A DNA stretch of 64,000 nt, from positions 3,537,387 through 3,601,386 of the forward strand of contig NC_015573.1 of the NCBI RefSeq assembly GCF_000214705.1, given 5' to 3'. Made by a program: the position numbers and the translations under genes. The stretch comes from Desulfofundulus kuznetsovii DSM 6115. Lineage in GTDB: Bacteria; Bacillota; Desulfotomaculia; Desulfotomaculales; Desulfovirgulaceae. Positions within the stretch are counted from its first letter, which is position 1. Each line of letters begins with the position of its first letter. Positions 15,967 to 24,961 of the stretch are shown here, piece after piece. Below the pieces are notes generated by a model. The model ran no database searches and was not told the DNA's origin. It saw nothing but the letters and a program-made list of their open reading frames with translations.

Positions 15967-16045
15967 AAAAGGCTTCCACACACGGAAGCCTTGATTTTAC
16001 TGGAGCGGGTGACGGGGATCGAACCCGCAGCCCTCAGCTTGGGAA
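15967..16045. repeat. attR: right 79-bp attachment repeat
   Basis: Identical to 6316-6394. It supplies the 3' half and the terminator of the intact tRNA-Gly; the tRNA 5' half (16046-16075) is chromosomal. Confidence 0.92.
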
Positions 16046-16075
16046 GCTGATGCTCTACCATTGAGCTACACCCGC
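16001..16075 (-). tRNA. tRNA-Gly(CCC)
   Basis: Complete cloverleaf with encoded CCA: acceptor GCGGGTG/CACCCGC, D stem GCTC/GAGC, anticodon stem TCAGC/GCTGA with loop TTCCCAA (anticodon CCC), and T loop TTCGATC. Followed by the hairpin AAGGCTTCC/GGAAGCCTT with a T-rich end, inside the att repeat. It reads GGG glycine codons. The insertion preserved it. Confidence 0.95.
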
Positions 16076-16085
16076 TTACTTTTTT

Positions 16086-16113
16086 ATTATAGCAATTCCA
16101 AAAAAATAGTCAA
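16086..16113 (-). promoter_or_regulatory. Promoter of tRNA-Gly
   Basis: Minus-strand TTGACT, 16-bp spacer, TATAAT, ending 10 bp before the tRNA 5' end. Confidence 0.8.
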
Positions 16114-16270
16114 GGGATCATCGCGGCAGGCTTTACGGCCTAGCCAGGTTATCATTCACAATGGTCTCCCGGGGGGCAACGCATCACGTCCAATATAAGC
16201 AAGGCCCGGAGACCGTCCGGGCCAGGGGCGGGGTATTTTCGCCCGGCACTTTGAAACGATGGAACATCGC

Positions 16271-16678
16271 TTTATAGAAAATGCCTCTGAAAACCTACGG
16301 CCTTGTGCCGTAGGATGAAAGAGGCATCGCCCGGTAGGGCGATAAATACTTCGCAAACATCTGTTTCCGTGGTATAATATCCCTCTGCTCTTTGACAATC
16401 AGTATGGGGTTGCAGCGGGTCAATGGGCCGCTGCGTAAAACTGATTCCCGAAAGAGACTGGTGCTTTGAAGTAAGCACGTATCTACGTAGCCAAATGGCG
16501 AAGTAGTAGACGCCCATGGACCGGGCCTTCCCGGCAAATGCCGGGATGTAGCTCACGAGGAAAGCGTAAGACCCAGCACTCAACACCCATCGTAACACTT
16601 GACTTCTAAGTGAGAACTTAATTTGGGTGTTGAGTGCTGGGGGGACGAAGCCCCGGGCTTGTCCCGGGGGAGGTTCAC
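16271..16678 (+). mobile_element. tnpB-less IS200/IS605-like non-coding element, copy 2
   Basis: Positions 16271-16573 match copy 1 (1684-1986) with four substitutions. One of them, T to C at 16431, turns a G.U pair of the GCAGCGG/CCGYTGC stem into G-C. The variable part differs from copy 1: an 18-bp perfect inverted repeat (16572-16589 and 16624-16641, CCCAGCACTCAACACCCA and its complement) enclosing a small CACTT/AAGTG hairpin. The right end is again a GC hairpin plus GAGGTTCAC. Its last base is the C of the stop codon (CTA on plus) of the methyltransferase gene, so the insertion forms that gene's 3' end. No transposase gene inside. Confidence 0.55.
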
Positions 16679-17325
16679 TAAAGCCCTTTGACGCCAACAA
16701 TAACGTAAAACCAGGCGTTCTCCCCGGGCAAAAGGGATTTTACGGCCGGGTCCCGGCCCCGCCCCTCTTCCTCGAGATTCTGCCGGAAAAGTTGCAGGTT
16801 CTGGAAACAGCTCCCTACCAGTTCTTGAAATTCCTCCAGGGTGTATTCCCGGACGTGGAAGCTGTTAACCGGGGGGTCCTGGGGTCCCCGGCCGGGTGAA
16901 ATAAGCAGCCGGTTGGGCGTGGAAACCAGGTAGAGACCTCCCGGCCTCAGCACCCGCCAGGCCTCCCGGACGCAGGTTTCCCCATCGGCAACGTGTTCGA
17001 TGGTTTCAAAGGAAACCACCACGTCAAAGCTCCCGCCGGGGAAAGGGAGGGCGCAGACATCCCCCTGCTGGTAAACTACCCGGGGATGGGCGTAATTTTC
17101 CCGTGCATACTCAAGGCACTCCTGACCAATATCCACCCCCACCACCTTCTTCGCCCGTTCGGCCATCATCTGGGTGCCGTAACCCACCCCGCAGGCCGCA
17201 TCCAGCACCTCCCGGCTGGCCACGAAAGCCAGGGCAAACTCGTAGCGCGCCAGGTGTTCGGCCATGGTCACCGGGTCGCTAAAACCGGGAACCGCCCTTT
17301 CACCGCTTATCACGGGATTGCTCAT
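16678..17325 (-). CDS. SAM-dependent class I methyltransferase
   Basis: 215-residue methyltransferase of the Methyltransf_11/UbiE-like type. SAM-binding motif I VLDAACGVGYG at 40-50, acidic motif II VVGVDIGQECLEYA near 63, then FDVVVSFETIEHV and the VLRPGGLYLVSTP strand typical of the fold. GGGAG site before the ATG. First or last gene of a leftward glycan cluster, so a sugar or glycan O-methylation is likely. The substrate cannot be told from sequence. The stop codon is made partly by the inserted element, so the native C-terminus may have been a few residues different. Confidence 0.85.
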   Translation of the reverse strand: MSNPVISGERAVPGFSDPVTMAEHLARYEFALAFVASREVLDAACGVGYGTQMMAERAKKVVGVDIGQECLEYARENYAHPRVVYQQGDVCALPFPGGSFDVVVSFETIEHVADGETCVREAWRVLRPGGLYLVSTPNRLLISPGRGPQDPPVNSFHVREYTLEEFQELVGSCFQNLQLFRQNLEEEGRGRDPAVKSLLPGENAWFYVIVGVKGL

Positions 17326-17352
17326 TGGTTGATACTCCCTTCCAGTATGAAT

Positions 17353-18549
17353 TCAGAACAGGTAAATTTTTATCTCTTCAGAAACCAGGGACGGGTTATA
17401 TAGATAGCCAGGCGAGCTTATGGTGGGGGTGCGGGGCCAGAGGTGGAGCTCCTTTCCGCAGATAAGCGCTCCCTGGCATTCCAGATCGCTATGGACGGCC
17501 CTTTGGGCCACAAGATCCGGTGTGTTTAAAGCATACTGCAGCGGCAACCCGTCTAAAGCCAGGTGGCTGTAATCGAACCCCATTAATTCCAGGACCGTGG
17601 GCATAATATCCACCGTACTCACCGGCACGCCTACCTGCACGCCGGCCGGACCAGTGGAACGGGGCATCTTGACGATCAGGGGCACATGAATCTGGTCGGG
17701 GGTCAAAGTGAGACCGTGGTAAAAGTAGACGCCGTTTTCCCCCAGGGCCTCGCCGTGATCGGCAGTGACAATGACCATCAGTTCATCCCAGAGGCCCATT
17801 TCCTTCAGGGCACGGAGCAAGTCACCCACGATGTGATCTTCATACCGGATACCGCAATCATATCGAGCCAGGTAAAAACGGACATCATGCTGGTGTTTGG
17901 CCACACCGTCGGAATCATCGGCCAGCAGCTGGTAACGGGGAATTCCCCCGGCCTCCCCTTCATTCACCACCGGCAACAAGAGGGGGCTTTTCCCGTAGTC
18001 CTCCGGCCTGAAAAAAGTGTTAAAAGGAGCAGGTTGTATATAGGGACCGTGTACATCAAAATAGTGTATCCAGACAAAAAACGGTTGGCCGGTGTTGTCT
18101 TTTAACCATGCCAGTGCCCGCGCCGTGGTAAGGGGGCCGTCCCGCACCAGCTCATGGGGACGGTTTTCTTCTCCCCTGGTCATCTCGTCGTCGTACAGCA
18201 CAAAGCCCTGGGAAAGTCCCCGGTGGCCATCCAGAACGGCGCAGCTGACGAAGGCCGCGGTGGACCAGCCCAGGCTCAGGAGGATCTCGGCCAGGGTCAC
18301 TTCCTGATCGGAGTCCATTTTTCCGTCCCCCTGCCTGTAACCAACTGAATGATGGAGCACATATTTCCCCGTCATAATTGAGGTATGGGCCGGTAAAGTA
18401 TAAGAGCATGGGGAGTAGGCCCGGCGGAAAAGAATGGCTTCCCGGGCCAGCGCATCCAGGTGGGGCGAGGTTTCCCGTTGATAACCGTAGCACCCCAGGT
18501 GATCCGCCCGCAGGGTATCAATGGTAATCATCAGTATGGAAAAGAACAT
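17353..18549 (-). CDS. Sulfatase-fold hydrolase or phosphotransferase with Thr at nucleophile site
   Basis: 398-residue member of the alkaline-phosphatase/sulfatase superfamily. Metal ligands are visible: D11 in TIDTLRADH, and D264-H265 in VTADHGEALGENG. Where true sulfatases have C/S-x-P-x-R, this has T51-L-P-A-H (SPCSYTLPAHTSIMTG), the pattern of enzymes with a threonine nucleophile, such as phosphoethanolamine or phosphoglycerol transferases and some hydrolases. It therefore should not need formylglycine. No signal peptide or membrane helix, so it acts in the cytoplasm, unlike LtaS-type enzymes. GGAGGAG ribosome site. It lies between methyltransferase and PAPS-reductase-like genes on the same strand. 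Confidence 0.75.
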   Translation of the reverse strand: MFFSILMITIDTLRADHLGCYGYQRETSPHLDALAREAILFRRAYSPCSYTLPAHTSIMTGKYVLHHSVGYRQGDGKMDSDQEVTLAEILLSLGWSTAAFVSCAVLDGHRGLSQGFVLYDDEMTRGEENRPHELVRDGPLTTARALAWLKDNTGQPFFVWIHYFDVHGPYIQPAPFNTFFRPEDYGKSPLLLPVVNEGEAGGIPRYQLLADDSDGVAKHQHDVRFYLARYDCGIRYEDHIVGDLLRALKEMGLWDELMVIVTADHGEALGENGVYFYHGLTLTPDQIHVPLIVKMPRSTGPAGVQVGVPVSTVDIMPTVLELMGFDYSHLALDGLPLQYALNTPDLVAQRAVHSDLECQGALICGKELHLWPRTPTISSPGYLYNPSLVSEEIKIYLF

Positions 18550-18564
18550 ATAGACTCCTCCCGC

Positions 18565-19218
18565 TTAAAAATACCCCAGTTGCCTTAAATCGGGCATGGC
18601 CCTTTCCTTGGCCGCGGCCCGCCCGGAGCGCTCCGCTTCACCGGGACCGGCCGGGCCGGTGCAGGGCCGGCAGCCCAGGCTGACATATCCCCGGTCATAA
18701 AGGGAGCAGTAGGGCAGGTGGTGCAGGCGGATATAGGCCCAGATATCCTCCCGGGTGAAATGCAGCAGGGGCTGCACGCGGATGTGGTCTTCCCGCGGGG
18801 AAATATAATCCTCGCCGGCCCGGGCCGGGTGCTCATCCCGCCGGATGGCGGTGAAAAGGTGGGAGACACGGTATTTTTCCAGTGCCCGCTTTAAAGGAAC
18901 GGTTTTCAGCCGGTAACAGCACTGAACCTGGTCCCGGCCAATTTCTTCCGGGGGAATGGCCCCGATGTTATTTTCCCGCACCAGGTTAAACCCCCAGAGA
19001 CGCTGCATCTTGTCAATAAACCGGTAAATTTCCGGAAACTTTACCCCGGTGTCAATGTTTAATACGGGTATGGCTATCTTCCCGCCTTGAACGGTACGGA
19101 TCAGGTGAAGCAGCACCAGGGAATCCTTACCGCCGGAAAAAGTCACCATGGCCCCTTTGGCCTGCTCCAGCGCGGCAGCAATGATTTCTTTGGAACGCTC
19201 AATCTTTTCCGTGAACAT
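18565..19218 (-). CDS. PAPS-reductase/CysH-like protein lacking the catalytic ECGxH tail
   Basis: 217 residues, adenine-nucleotide alpha-hydrolase fold with PP-loop SGGKDS at 28-33. Iron-sulfur-type cysteines are kept: C100-C101 (QCCYRLK) and C183/C186 (LGCRPC), the CC...CxxC set of 4Fe-4S APS reductases. The C-terminus ends in RAMPDLRQLGYF and lacks the ECGxH motif that carries the catalytic cysteine in assimilatory reductases. It may bind or activate sulfate nucleotides without reducing them, or act with a partner. Start at the ATG 19218 behind GGAGG; an upstream in-frame start has no site. Neighbours suggest a link to sulfur- or phosphate-modified glycans, which is inference. Confidence 0.75.
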   Translation of the reverse strand: MFTEKIERSKEIIAAALEQAKGAMVTFSGGKDSLVLLHLIRTVQGGKIAIPVLNIDTGVKFPEIYRFIDKMQRLWGFNLVRENNIGAIPPEEIGRDQVQCCYRLKTVPLKRALEKYRVSHLFTAIRRDEHPARAGEDYISPREDHIRVQPLLHFTREDIWAYIRLHHLPYCSLYDRGYVSLGCRPCTGPAGPGEAERSGRAAAKERAMPDLRQLGYF

Positions 19219-19315
19219 AGGGTACCTCCTTGGAAAAGACAACCCAAATTTTTTAGCTTTTTACCATTTCGACCGCAAACACCGGGTATAATTACCGAAC
19301 AGGTTATTTTCCAGG

Positions 19316-20332
<1,017 letters not shown>

Positions 20333-20338
20333 TCACCC

Positions 20339-21142
20339 CTATGTGTTCAGAGGGCGGCAGCAGGCCCGCTCCACGTTCTCCGGGGAAGGCGGGTAATGAT
20401 AGCGCAGGACATCTTTCCATTTGGCCACGAATTTTTCCCTGTTCACGGTCATGTAACGCCGCCATCCCCCGCTGCCGGCTGCAGCGGTTCCGCCGTCGTA
20501 ATGGATGACCGCAGCCCCCGGAACATAAAGCACGGCCCATCCCGCCTGGCGCAGGCCAAAGCATAGATCGGCATCCTCGTAGTACATGGGAGCATAGCGG
20601 GGATCAAAACCTCCCATGGCCCGGAAGAGGTCCGCCCTGACCATAAGGCAGGCGCCGGAACAGTAATCAACCGGGCGGGGGTAATTGTACCTGGGCAGGG
20701 CGGGATCGTCGCCCCGGCCGTAGTTCCAGCCGGTGCCGTCCCTCCAGATGATGGCGCCGGCCTCCTGCAGCCTCCCGTCGGGGTAAAGCAGCCTGGCACC
20801 CGCCGCCCCCGCCCGCGGGTTTTCCTGCAAAGCAGCTACCAGGGCCGTCAGCCAGCCGGGGAGGGGCCGGGTGTCGCTGTTTAAAAAGAGAAGGTATTTG
20901 CCCCGGCTTGCCGCCGCCCCTTGATTGCAGGCATGGACAAAGCCCAGATTTATGGAGTTGGAAACCAGGCGCACCCCTCCCCCCAGTGTTTTCAGCCAGG
21001 CTGCCGTTTGCTTATCCGAGTTGTTGTCCACGATGATCAGTTCCCAGGGGAAGGCACGGCTGGTGTTTTTCCACAATGCCCGCAGGCAGTTTTGGATGTG
21101 TTCTAGCTGGTTGTGCACCGGTATGATGATGGAAACCAGCAT
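20339..21142 (-). CDS. Glycosyltransferase family 2 (rhamnosyltransferase-like)
   Basis: 267 residues, GT-A fold: VSIIIPVHNQLEHIQNCL, then IIVDNNSDKQT, NQGAAASRGKYLLFLNSDT (the DxD-equivalent), and a C-terminal ARYAPMYYEDADLCFGLRQA-type segment with the catalytic acid. No membrane helix. GAGGAG ribosome site. Closest in look to cytoplasmic rhamnosyl- or glycosyltransferases of surface-polysaccharide clusters. It lies between gmd and a GT4 enzyme, so it may use a GDP-deoxyhexose. Confidence 0.85.
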   Translation of the reverse strand: MLVSIIIPVHNQLEHIQNCLRALWKNTSRAFPWELIIVDNNSDKQTAAWLKTLGGGVRLVSNSINLGFVHACNQGAAASRGKYLLFLNSDTRPLPGWLTALVAALQENPRAGAAGARLLYPDGRLQEAGAIIWRDGTGWNYGRGDDPALPRYNYPRPVDYCSGACLMVRADLFRAMGGFDPRYAPMYYEDADLCFGLRQAGWAVLYVPGAAVIHYDGGTAAAGSGGWRRYMTVNREKFVAKWKDVLRYHYPPSPENVERACCRPLNT

Positions 21143-21229
21143 GGCGTCACTCCTCGAATCCCTGTATCTTGCCCCACCTTTCTCTTTAGCTGGCCAATTT
21201 GTTAATGACCGCCTGATCAGCCTGGTATT

Positions 21230-22351
21230 TCAGCTTGACAGCAAACTGTAAATGGCCGGGGCCACCACGGGAAAACTGTAATGGCGGCGCACATGCTCCC
21301 GTCCTTTTTGAGACAGGCGGTCCCACAGGGACTGGTTTTGATAAAGGGCGGCCACCGCCCGGCTGAAGGAGACGGGATCGTCGGCCAGCAGCACGTTTTC
21401 ACCGGGCTGCAGCCCCATACCCTCGGCACCCATGCTGGTGGTCACCACCGGTAAACCGGCGGCCATGGCCTCCACTATCTTGGTCTTTATCCCCGCCCCG
21501 TAGCGGATGGGGGCTACCATCAGGCGGCACTGCCCAAAGTAAGGAGCCAGAGAAGGCACATAGCCAGTCACCTTGATTCCGTCTGCTGCCCGATCCCGGA
21601 TCTCTCGCGGGGGATTGTGGCCTACAATGTAGAGCTCCACCCCGGGGAGGTCTTTTTGCAAATGGGGCCAGATGTGATCGACCAGGTAAAACACGGCATC
21701 CGCATTGGGCGGGTGAAAAAAGTTTCCCACGTAAAGCAGGCCCTGGCGGCTGGAAAAGGGGTTGACCTGTGGCCAGGCATCGGCAATAATGGGAATGACC
21801 ACTGTTTTGACACCTGGTGCCAGGCGGGAAATCATTTCGGCTTCCAGAGGGGTAACGGCAATAACCGCATCGGCCTGCCGGAAAACGGCCGTTTCTATTT
21901 CCCAGTGGCGATAGGCTTCTACAACCGCCTCCCGCCGCCCGGTAACCAGGGCCTCCCGCCACAACCGGATATGGGCGAGATCCACCGTATCTACAGCAAT
22001 CCTGGTGCGGGGGGAATGGCGGCGGATCACCGGGATGCACGCCGCAGCGTTGGCCGCAAAATGAATGAAGGCAAGGTGAAAGGGGATTTCCCGCACCAGC
22101 TGGTCCAGCCCCACCACCCGGCAGTTCACCGGAACCTGCCGGTAAATCCGGGCCCCTTCTTCCACATAGAATTCAACCCCGGCCTCTTCAAAAACAGGGC
22201 GGTAAATCTCGTACCGCTCCCCCCGGAGCAGAAGATAAACCACCCGGTGGCCTGCTTCCACCAGGGCTCTTAAAATGCGTAAAACGCGCCATCCCCGGTC
22301 GGGATGGGGAAAAGACGGAAGGGCTCCGTCAATAAACAGCACGCTGGCCAT
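21230..22351 (-). CDS. Glycosyltransferase family 4-type, GT-B fold
   Basis: 373 residues. The C-terminal half has the GT4 nucleotide-sugar site: GLLYVGNFFHPPNADAV, then LYIVGHNPP, VTGYVPSLAPYFGQCRLMVA and the E-x7-E region IKTKIVEAMAAGLPVVTT. The N-terminal half is a divergent acceptor domain (MASVLFIDGALPSFPHPDRG). Retaining transferase, cytoplasmic. GGTGGGG site before the ATG. 11 bp separate it from the upstream glycosyltransferase, so they are one transcript. Confidence 0.85.
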   Translation of the reverse strand: MASVLFIDGALPSFPHPDRGWRVLRILRALVEAGHRVVYLLLRGERYEIYRPVFEEAGVEFYVEEGARIYRQVPVNCRVVGLDQLVREIPFHLAFIHFAANAAACIPVIRRHSPRTRIAVDTVDLAHIRLWREALVTGRREAVVEAYRHWEIETAVFRQADAVIAVTPLEAEMISRLAPGVKTVVIPIIADAWPQVNPFSSRQGLLYVGNFFHPPNADAVFYLVDHIWPHLQKDLPGVELYIVGHNPPREIRDRAADGIKVTGYVPSLAPYFGQCRLMVAPIRYGAGIKTKIVEAMAAGLPVVTTSMGAEGMGLQPGENVLLADDPVSFSRAVAALYQNQSLWDRLSQKGREHVRRHYSFPVVAPAIYSLLSS

Positions 22352-22362
22352 CCTTGCCCCAC

Positions 22363-23016
22363 CTACTCGCCAGATAATTCCTCAGCATATTCCCTTAAGA
22401 AAACCTGCCTTAACCGCTCATATTCCGCATCAATCCTGCCCGGACTCCGGTGGTAGCACCAGGGTTCTTCCTGGCGGGGCACCACCACCCGGTATCCCCG
22501 GCGGGCAAATTCCAGGCACTGGGAAAGATCGTAAAAGTGAAAACCGTCGATTATGTCCTCCCGCCAGGGCACATCGTAGCGGGTGACCATGAGCAGGCCG
22601 TCCACCGCCTGCACCACCTCGTAAAGGCCTGCGGGCTGGTTGAAGAGGAGCACCCGGGGTGGGTCCCCATGAGAAACTTTGCCGTAGCTTTTCCCCTCCC
22701 ACCACATCCCCCTGGGCGGTATCTTTTTGCACCCGCACATGCCTATAAGCCCGATGGAGGGGTCCGCCCGAAAAATCTTCAAAACGTCCCGGCAGAAGTG
22801 ACGGTTTAAAATAAATACATCGTCGTGCAGGTAAACCTTATAGGTAGCCGCACTCCTTTCCAACGCCCGGTTATAAGCAGCCGCAATACTGTGCCGGGAC
22901 GCCACCCGCAGGACCTCCATCTGGACGTCGGGGCGTTCCAGCGCCAGCAGGTACTGGAGGCAGCGGCGGTAACGGGCGTCGTCCTGGCTGCAAATGATAA
23001 AAGCAAAATGCTCCAC
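22363..23016 (-). CDS. GT2-like glycosyltransferase with HDD motif
   Basis: 217 residues. It begins at GTG (23016) behind GGAGGG; an upstream ATG has no site. FAFIICSQDDARYRRCL is a shortened GT-A start, YKVYLHDDVFILNR carries the metal-binding acidic pair, and WREDIIDGFHFYDLSQCLEF the acceptor region. The short form resembles the glycosyltransferase-like proteins found in glycan clusters of anaerobes. Donor and acceptor unknown. Confidence 0.75.
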   Translation of the reverse strand: MEHFAFIICSQDDARYRRCLQYLLALERPDVQMEVLRVASRHSIAAAYNRALERSAATYKVYLHDDVFILNRHFCRDVLKIFRADPSIGLIGMCGCKKIPPRGMWWEGKSYGKVSHGDPPRVLLFNQPAGLYEVVQAVDGLLMVTRYDVPWREDIIDGFHFYDLSQCLEFARRGYRVVVPRQEEPWCYHRSPGRIDAEYERLRQVFLREYAEELSGE

Positions 23017-23076
23017 AAGAGACCCTCCATCCAGGATATGCTTATTGTGCCCTGCTGGTGAAAAAGGACCTCGCAC

Positions 23077-23982
23077 TTAAACCGGCATGCCAAAGGTATT
23101 CACAAACCAGTCATCATCGTGCACCCGGCGGCGAAAATACTCATCCCGTTTTTTTAAGACGCCCGGTGCACTCGCCCGGGCCCAGGCTTCGGAAAAGCCC
23201 GCATAGGACCTGGCCATTGCCGCCACCCTGGCCAGGCGGTGGGGGTTGAAGTGCAGGGCCGCCAGCAGGAGAAGGTTGCGGGTGAGATTCTCCCCCGGCC
23301 TCTGGTAGGGTTTTAAAGGGCGGCTGATGTGTATAACTTTAACCCACGGCATTACCGCCACGACAAAACCAAAAAGCCATAACTTCAGCGAAAATTCTAC
23401 ATCGTCATATCCCCAGCCGGTGAAACCTTCTTCAAAGCCTCCCACCTCTAAAAAAACCTCCCGGCTCACGGCCAGGCAGCCAGCGGGAGCCAGGGGCACG
23501 GGTGAAAGAGAGCGGGGAGGCAGGGTCAGCCCCACCCAGGAAAGGTCTTTATTTAAGGTGCCGCCGTAGATGGCCAAGTGCGGGTTTTCCGTATGCACCA
23601 GGGCCGGGCAAACGGCATGGGCCTGCCCGGCCAGCACCGCCCGGGCCAGATCGCCCAGCCAGCCGCCGGGGACAATGATGTGGGCGTCGCAAAAAACCAG
23701 GAGCTCACCCCTGGCCCGGGCGGCTCCCAGGTTCCGGGCCCGGGCCGGCCCCAAACCGGGGGCATCGACAAGGTGCACGCGCCGGCTCAGCTCGCCCCCC
23801 CGCCGGAGAAAGTCGGCGCACCCATCCCGGGAGCCGTCATCCACCACAATGATCTCCATGGGACAACCGGAAGGCACGGTAAGCATAAACCGGATGGTTT
23901 GCTCCAGATAGGGCAGTTCATCCCGGCAAATAATAATTACCGAAGCCAGACCTTTTGACCCCCTTGCGGATGCTTCATGCAT
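23077..23982 (-). CDS. Glycosyltransferase family 2, paralogue of next gene
   Basis: 301 residues from the ATG at 23982; a longer frame to 24090 would run 86 bp into the neighbour. GT-A motifs: LASVIIICRDELPYLEQTI, EIIVVDDGSRDGCADFL, ARGELLVFCDAHIIVPGGWL (DAH in place of DxD), then GWGYDDVEFSLKLWLFGF. The next gene shares the same layout and the unusual CDAH motif, so the pair arose by tandem duplication. The C-terminus RRRVHDDDWFVNTFGMPV mirrors RRRYDDDWFMERFKIPF in the paralogue. Confidence 0.85.
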   Translation of the reverse strand: MHEASARGSKGLASVIIICRDELPYLEQTIRFMLTVPSGCPMEIIVVDDGSRDGCADFLRRGGELSRRVHLVDAPGLGPARARNLGAARARGELLVFCDAHIIVPGGWLGDLARAVLAGQAHAVCPALVHTENPHLAIYGGTLNKDLSWVGLTLPPRSLSPVPLAPAGCLAVSREVFLEVGGFEEGFTGWGYDDVEFSLKLWLFGFVVAVMPWVKVIHISRPLKPYQRPGENLTRNLLLLAALHFNPHRLARVAAMARSYAGFSEAWARASAPGVLKKRDEYFRRRVHDDDWFVNTFGMPV

Positions 23983-24004
23983 CTGTTGTAAACCACTCCA
24001 GGCG

Positions 24005-24943
24005 TTAAAAGGGTATTTTAAAACGCTCCATGAACCAATCGTCGTCATAGCGTCGGCGCTGGAAATAAATTTTACGCTTTTCCCAAACATCGCTGTCCAG
24101 CAGCCCTGCCATCACCCCGGCAAATCCGGGCTGCCCCCTGACCATCTCCATTACCCGCGCCAGACGCCTCCGGTTAAAGTGCAAAAAAGTCATGCGCAAA
24201 AAATTATGCAGCAGTTCACCCGCCCCTACCGGGTAAGGGTGGGCCTCCCGGAAAAGATGCCGCACCTGTACCTGCGGGTGCACCATAACCCGGAAACCGA
24301 AAAGCCAAATTTTGAGGCAAAATTCCTGGTCGTCAAAACCAAACCCGCAAAAACCCCTTTCAAATCCCCCTACCGCTTCGTACACCCGCCGGGATACCAG
24401 AAGACATCCCCCGGGAGCCAGAGGGACATAGGAAGGTCCCGGGGGACGGCTGTGCAACCACTGCCATTGCAGGTTGGTTCCCCAGGTAACCCCGTAACCC
24501 ACCGCGTGGGGCCGGCGGGAATCGGCCATGGCCGGGCAAACCACCTCGGCCATACCCTCCCCGAGGGGGCGGGCCAGAGCCGTCAGCCAGCCGGGCGGCA
24601 ATTCCAGGTGGGCATCGCAAAAACAAAGGATTTTTCCTGTGGCCCGGGCCGCCCCCGCATTGCGTGCACCGGCCACACCCAGGTTTTTCCCCTCAAACAA
24701 CCGCACACCGGGCATTTCACCGGACCGCAGGAAATCACAGCACCCGTCGGTGGACCCGTCGTCCACCACAATAATTTCCTGCTCCGGTCCCCGGGCCTGG
24801 ATCATGGATTGGACGGTCCGCCGCAAATGATCCCCTTCATTGCGGCAGGGAATTATAACGGAAAAAAGCACAGAAGGAGCAACCACCCTTCGCAAAGGAT
24901 AACGGCAAAGGAGGTAAAAATGCTTACGCCGGACTGACGCCAC
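24005..24943 (-). CDS. Glycosyltransferase family 2, tandem paralogue
   Basis: 312 residues from a GTG at 24943 with only a weak site. FSVIIPCRNEGDHLRRTVQS, QEIIVVDDGSTDGCCDFLRS, ATGKILCFCDAHLELPPGWL, GFGFDDQEFCLKIWLFGFR. Same architecture and C-terminal motif as the following gene, in the same operon, 22 bp apart. The divergence between the copies suggests different sugar specificities. Confidence 0.85.
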   Translation of the reverse strand: MASVRRKHFYLLCRYPLRRVVAPSVLFSVIIPCRNEGDHLRRTVQSMIQARGPEQEIIVVDDGSTDGCCDFLRSGEMPGVRLFEGKNLGVAGARNAGAARATGKILCFCDAHLELPPGWLTALARPLGEGMAEVVCPAMADSRRPHAVGYGVTWGTNLQWQWLHSRPPGPSYVPLAPGGCLLVSRRVYEAVGGFERGFCGFGFDDQEFCLKIWLFGFRVMVHPQVQVRHLFREAHPYPVGAGELLHNFLRMTFLHFNRRRLARVMEMVRGQPGFAGVMAGLLDSDVWEKRKIYFQRRRYDDDWFMERFKIPF

Positions 24944-24961
24944 GTGAGAGATCCGGCCTGC

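Larger units (their letters stand above)
6316..16045. mobile_element. 9.7-kb integrative element in tRNA-Gly(CCC)
   Basis: Bounded by perfect 79-bp direct repeats (6316-6394 and 15967-16045), each holding the 3' half of tRNA-Gly plus its terminator. The right copy completes a functional tRNA. Gene order: divergent zinc-ribbon protein (minus), then two excisionase-like proteins, primase-helicase, iteron array, seven small proteins, a DUF-like protein and the tyrosine integrase (all plus). Many plus-strand genes are 0-60 bp apart and likely cotranscribed. No terminase, portal, capsid, tail, relaxase, coupling protein or type IV secretion gene is seen, so it is neither an intact prophage nor an ICE. 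Best reading: an integrative plasmid or phage satellite able to excise and replicate. Confidence 0.85.

Noticed and set aside
6316..16045. Intact prophage
   Set aside because: No terminase, portal, capsid, tail or lysis gene was found despite a phage-type integrase and regulator.
24005..24090. N-terminal extension of the glycosyltransferase that ends at 23077
   Set aside because: It would overlap the paralogous neighbour by 86 bp, has no ribosome site and does not resemble a glycosyltransferase start.
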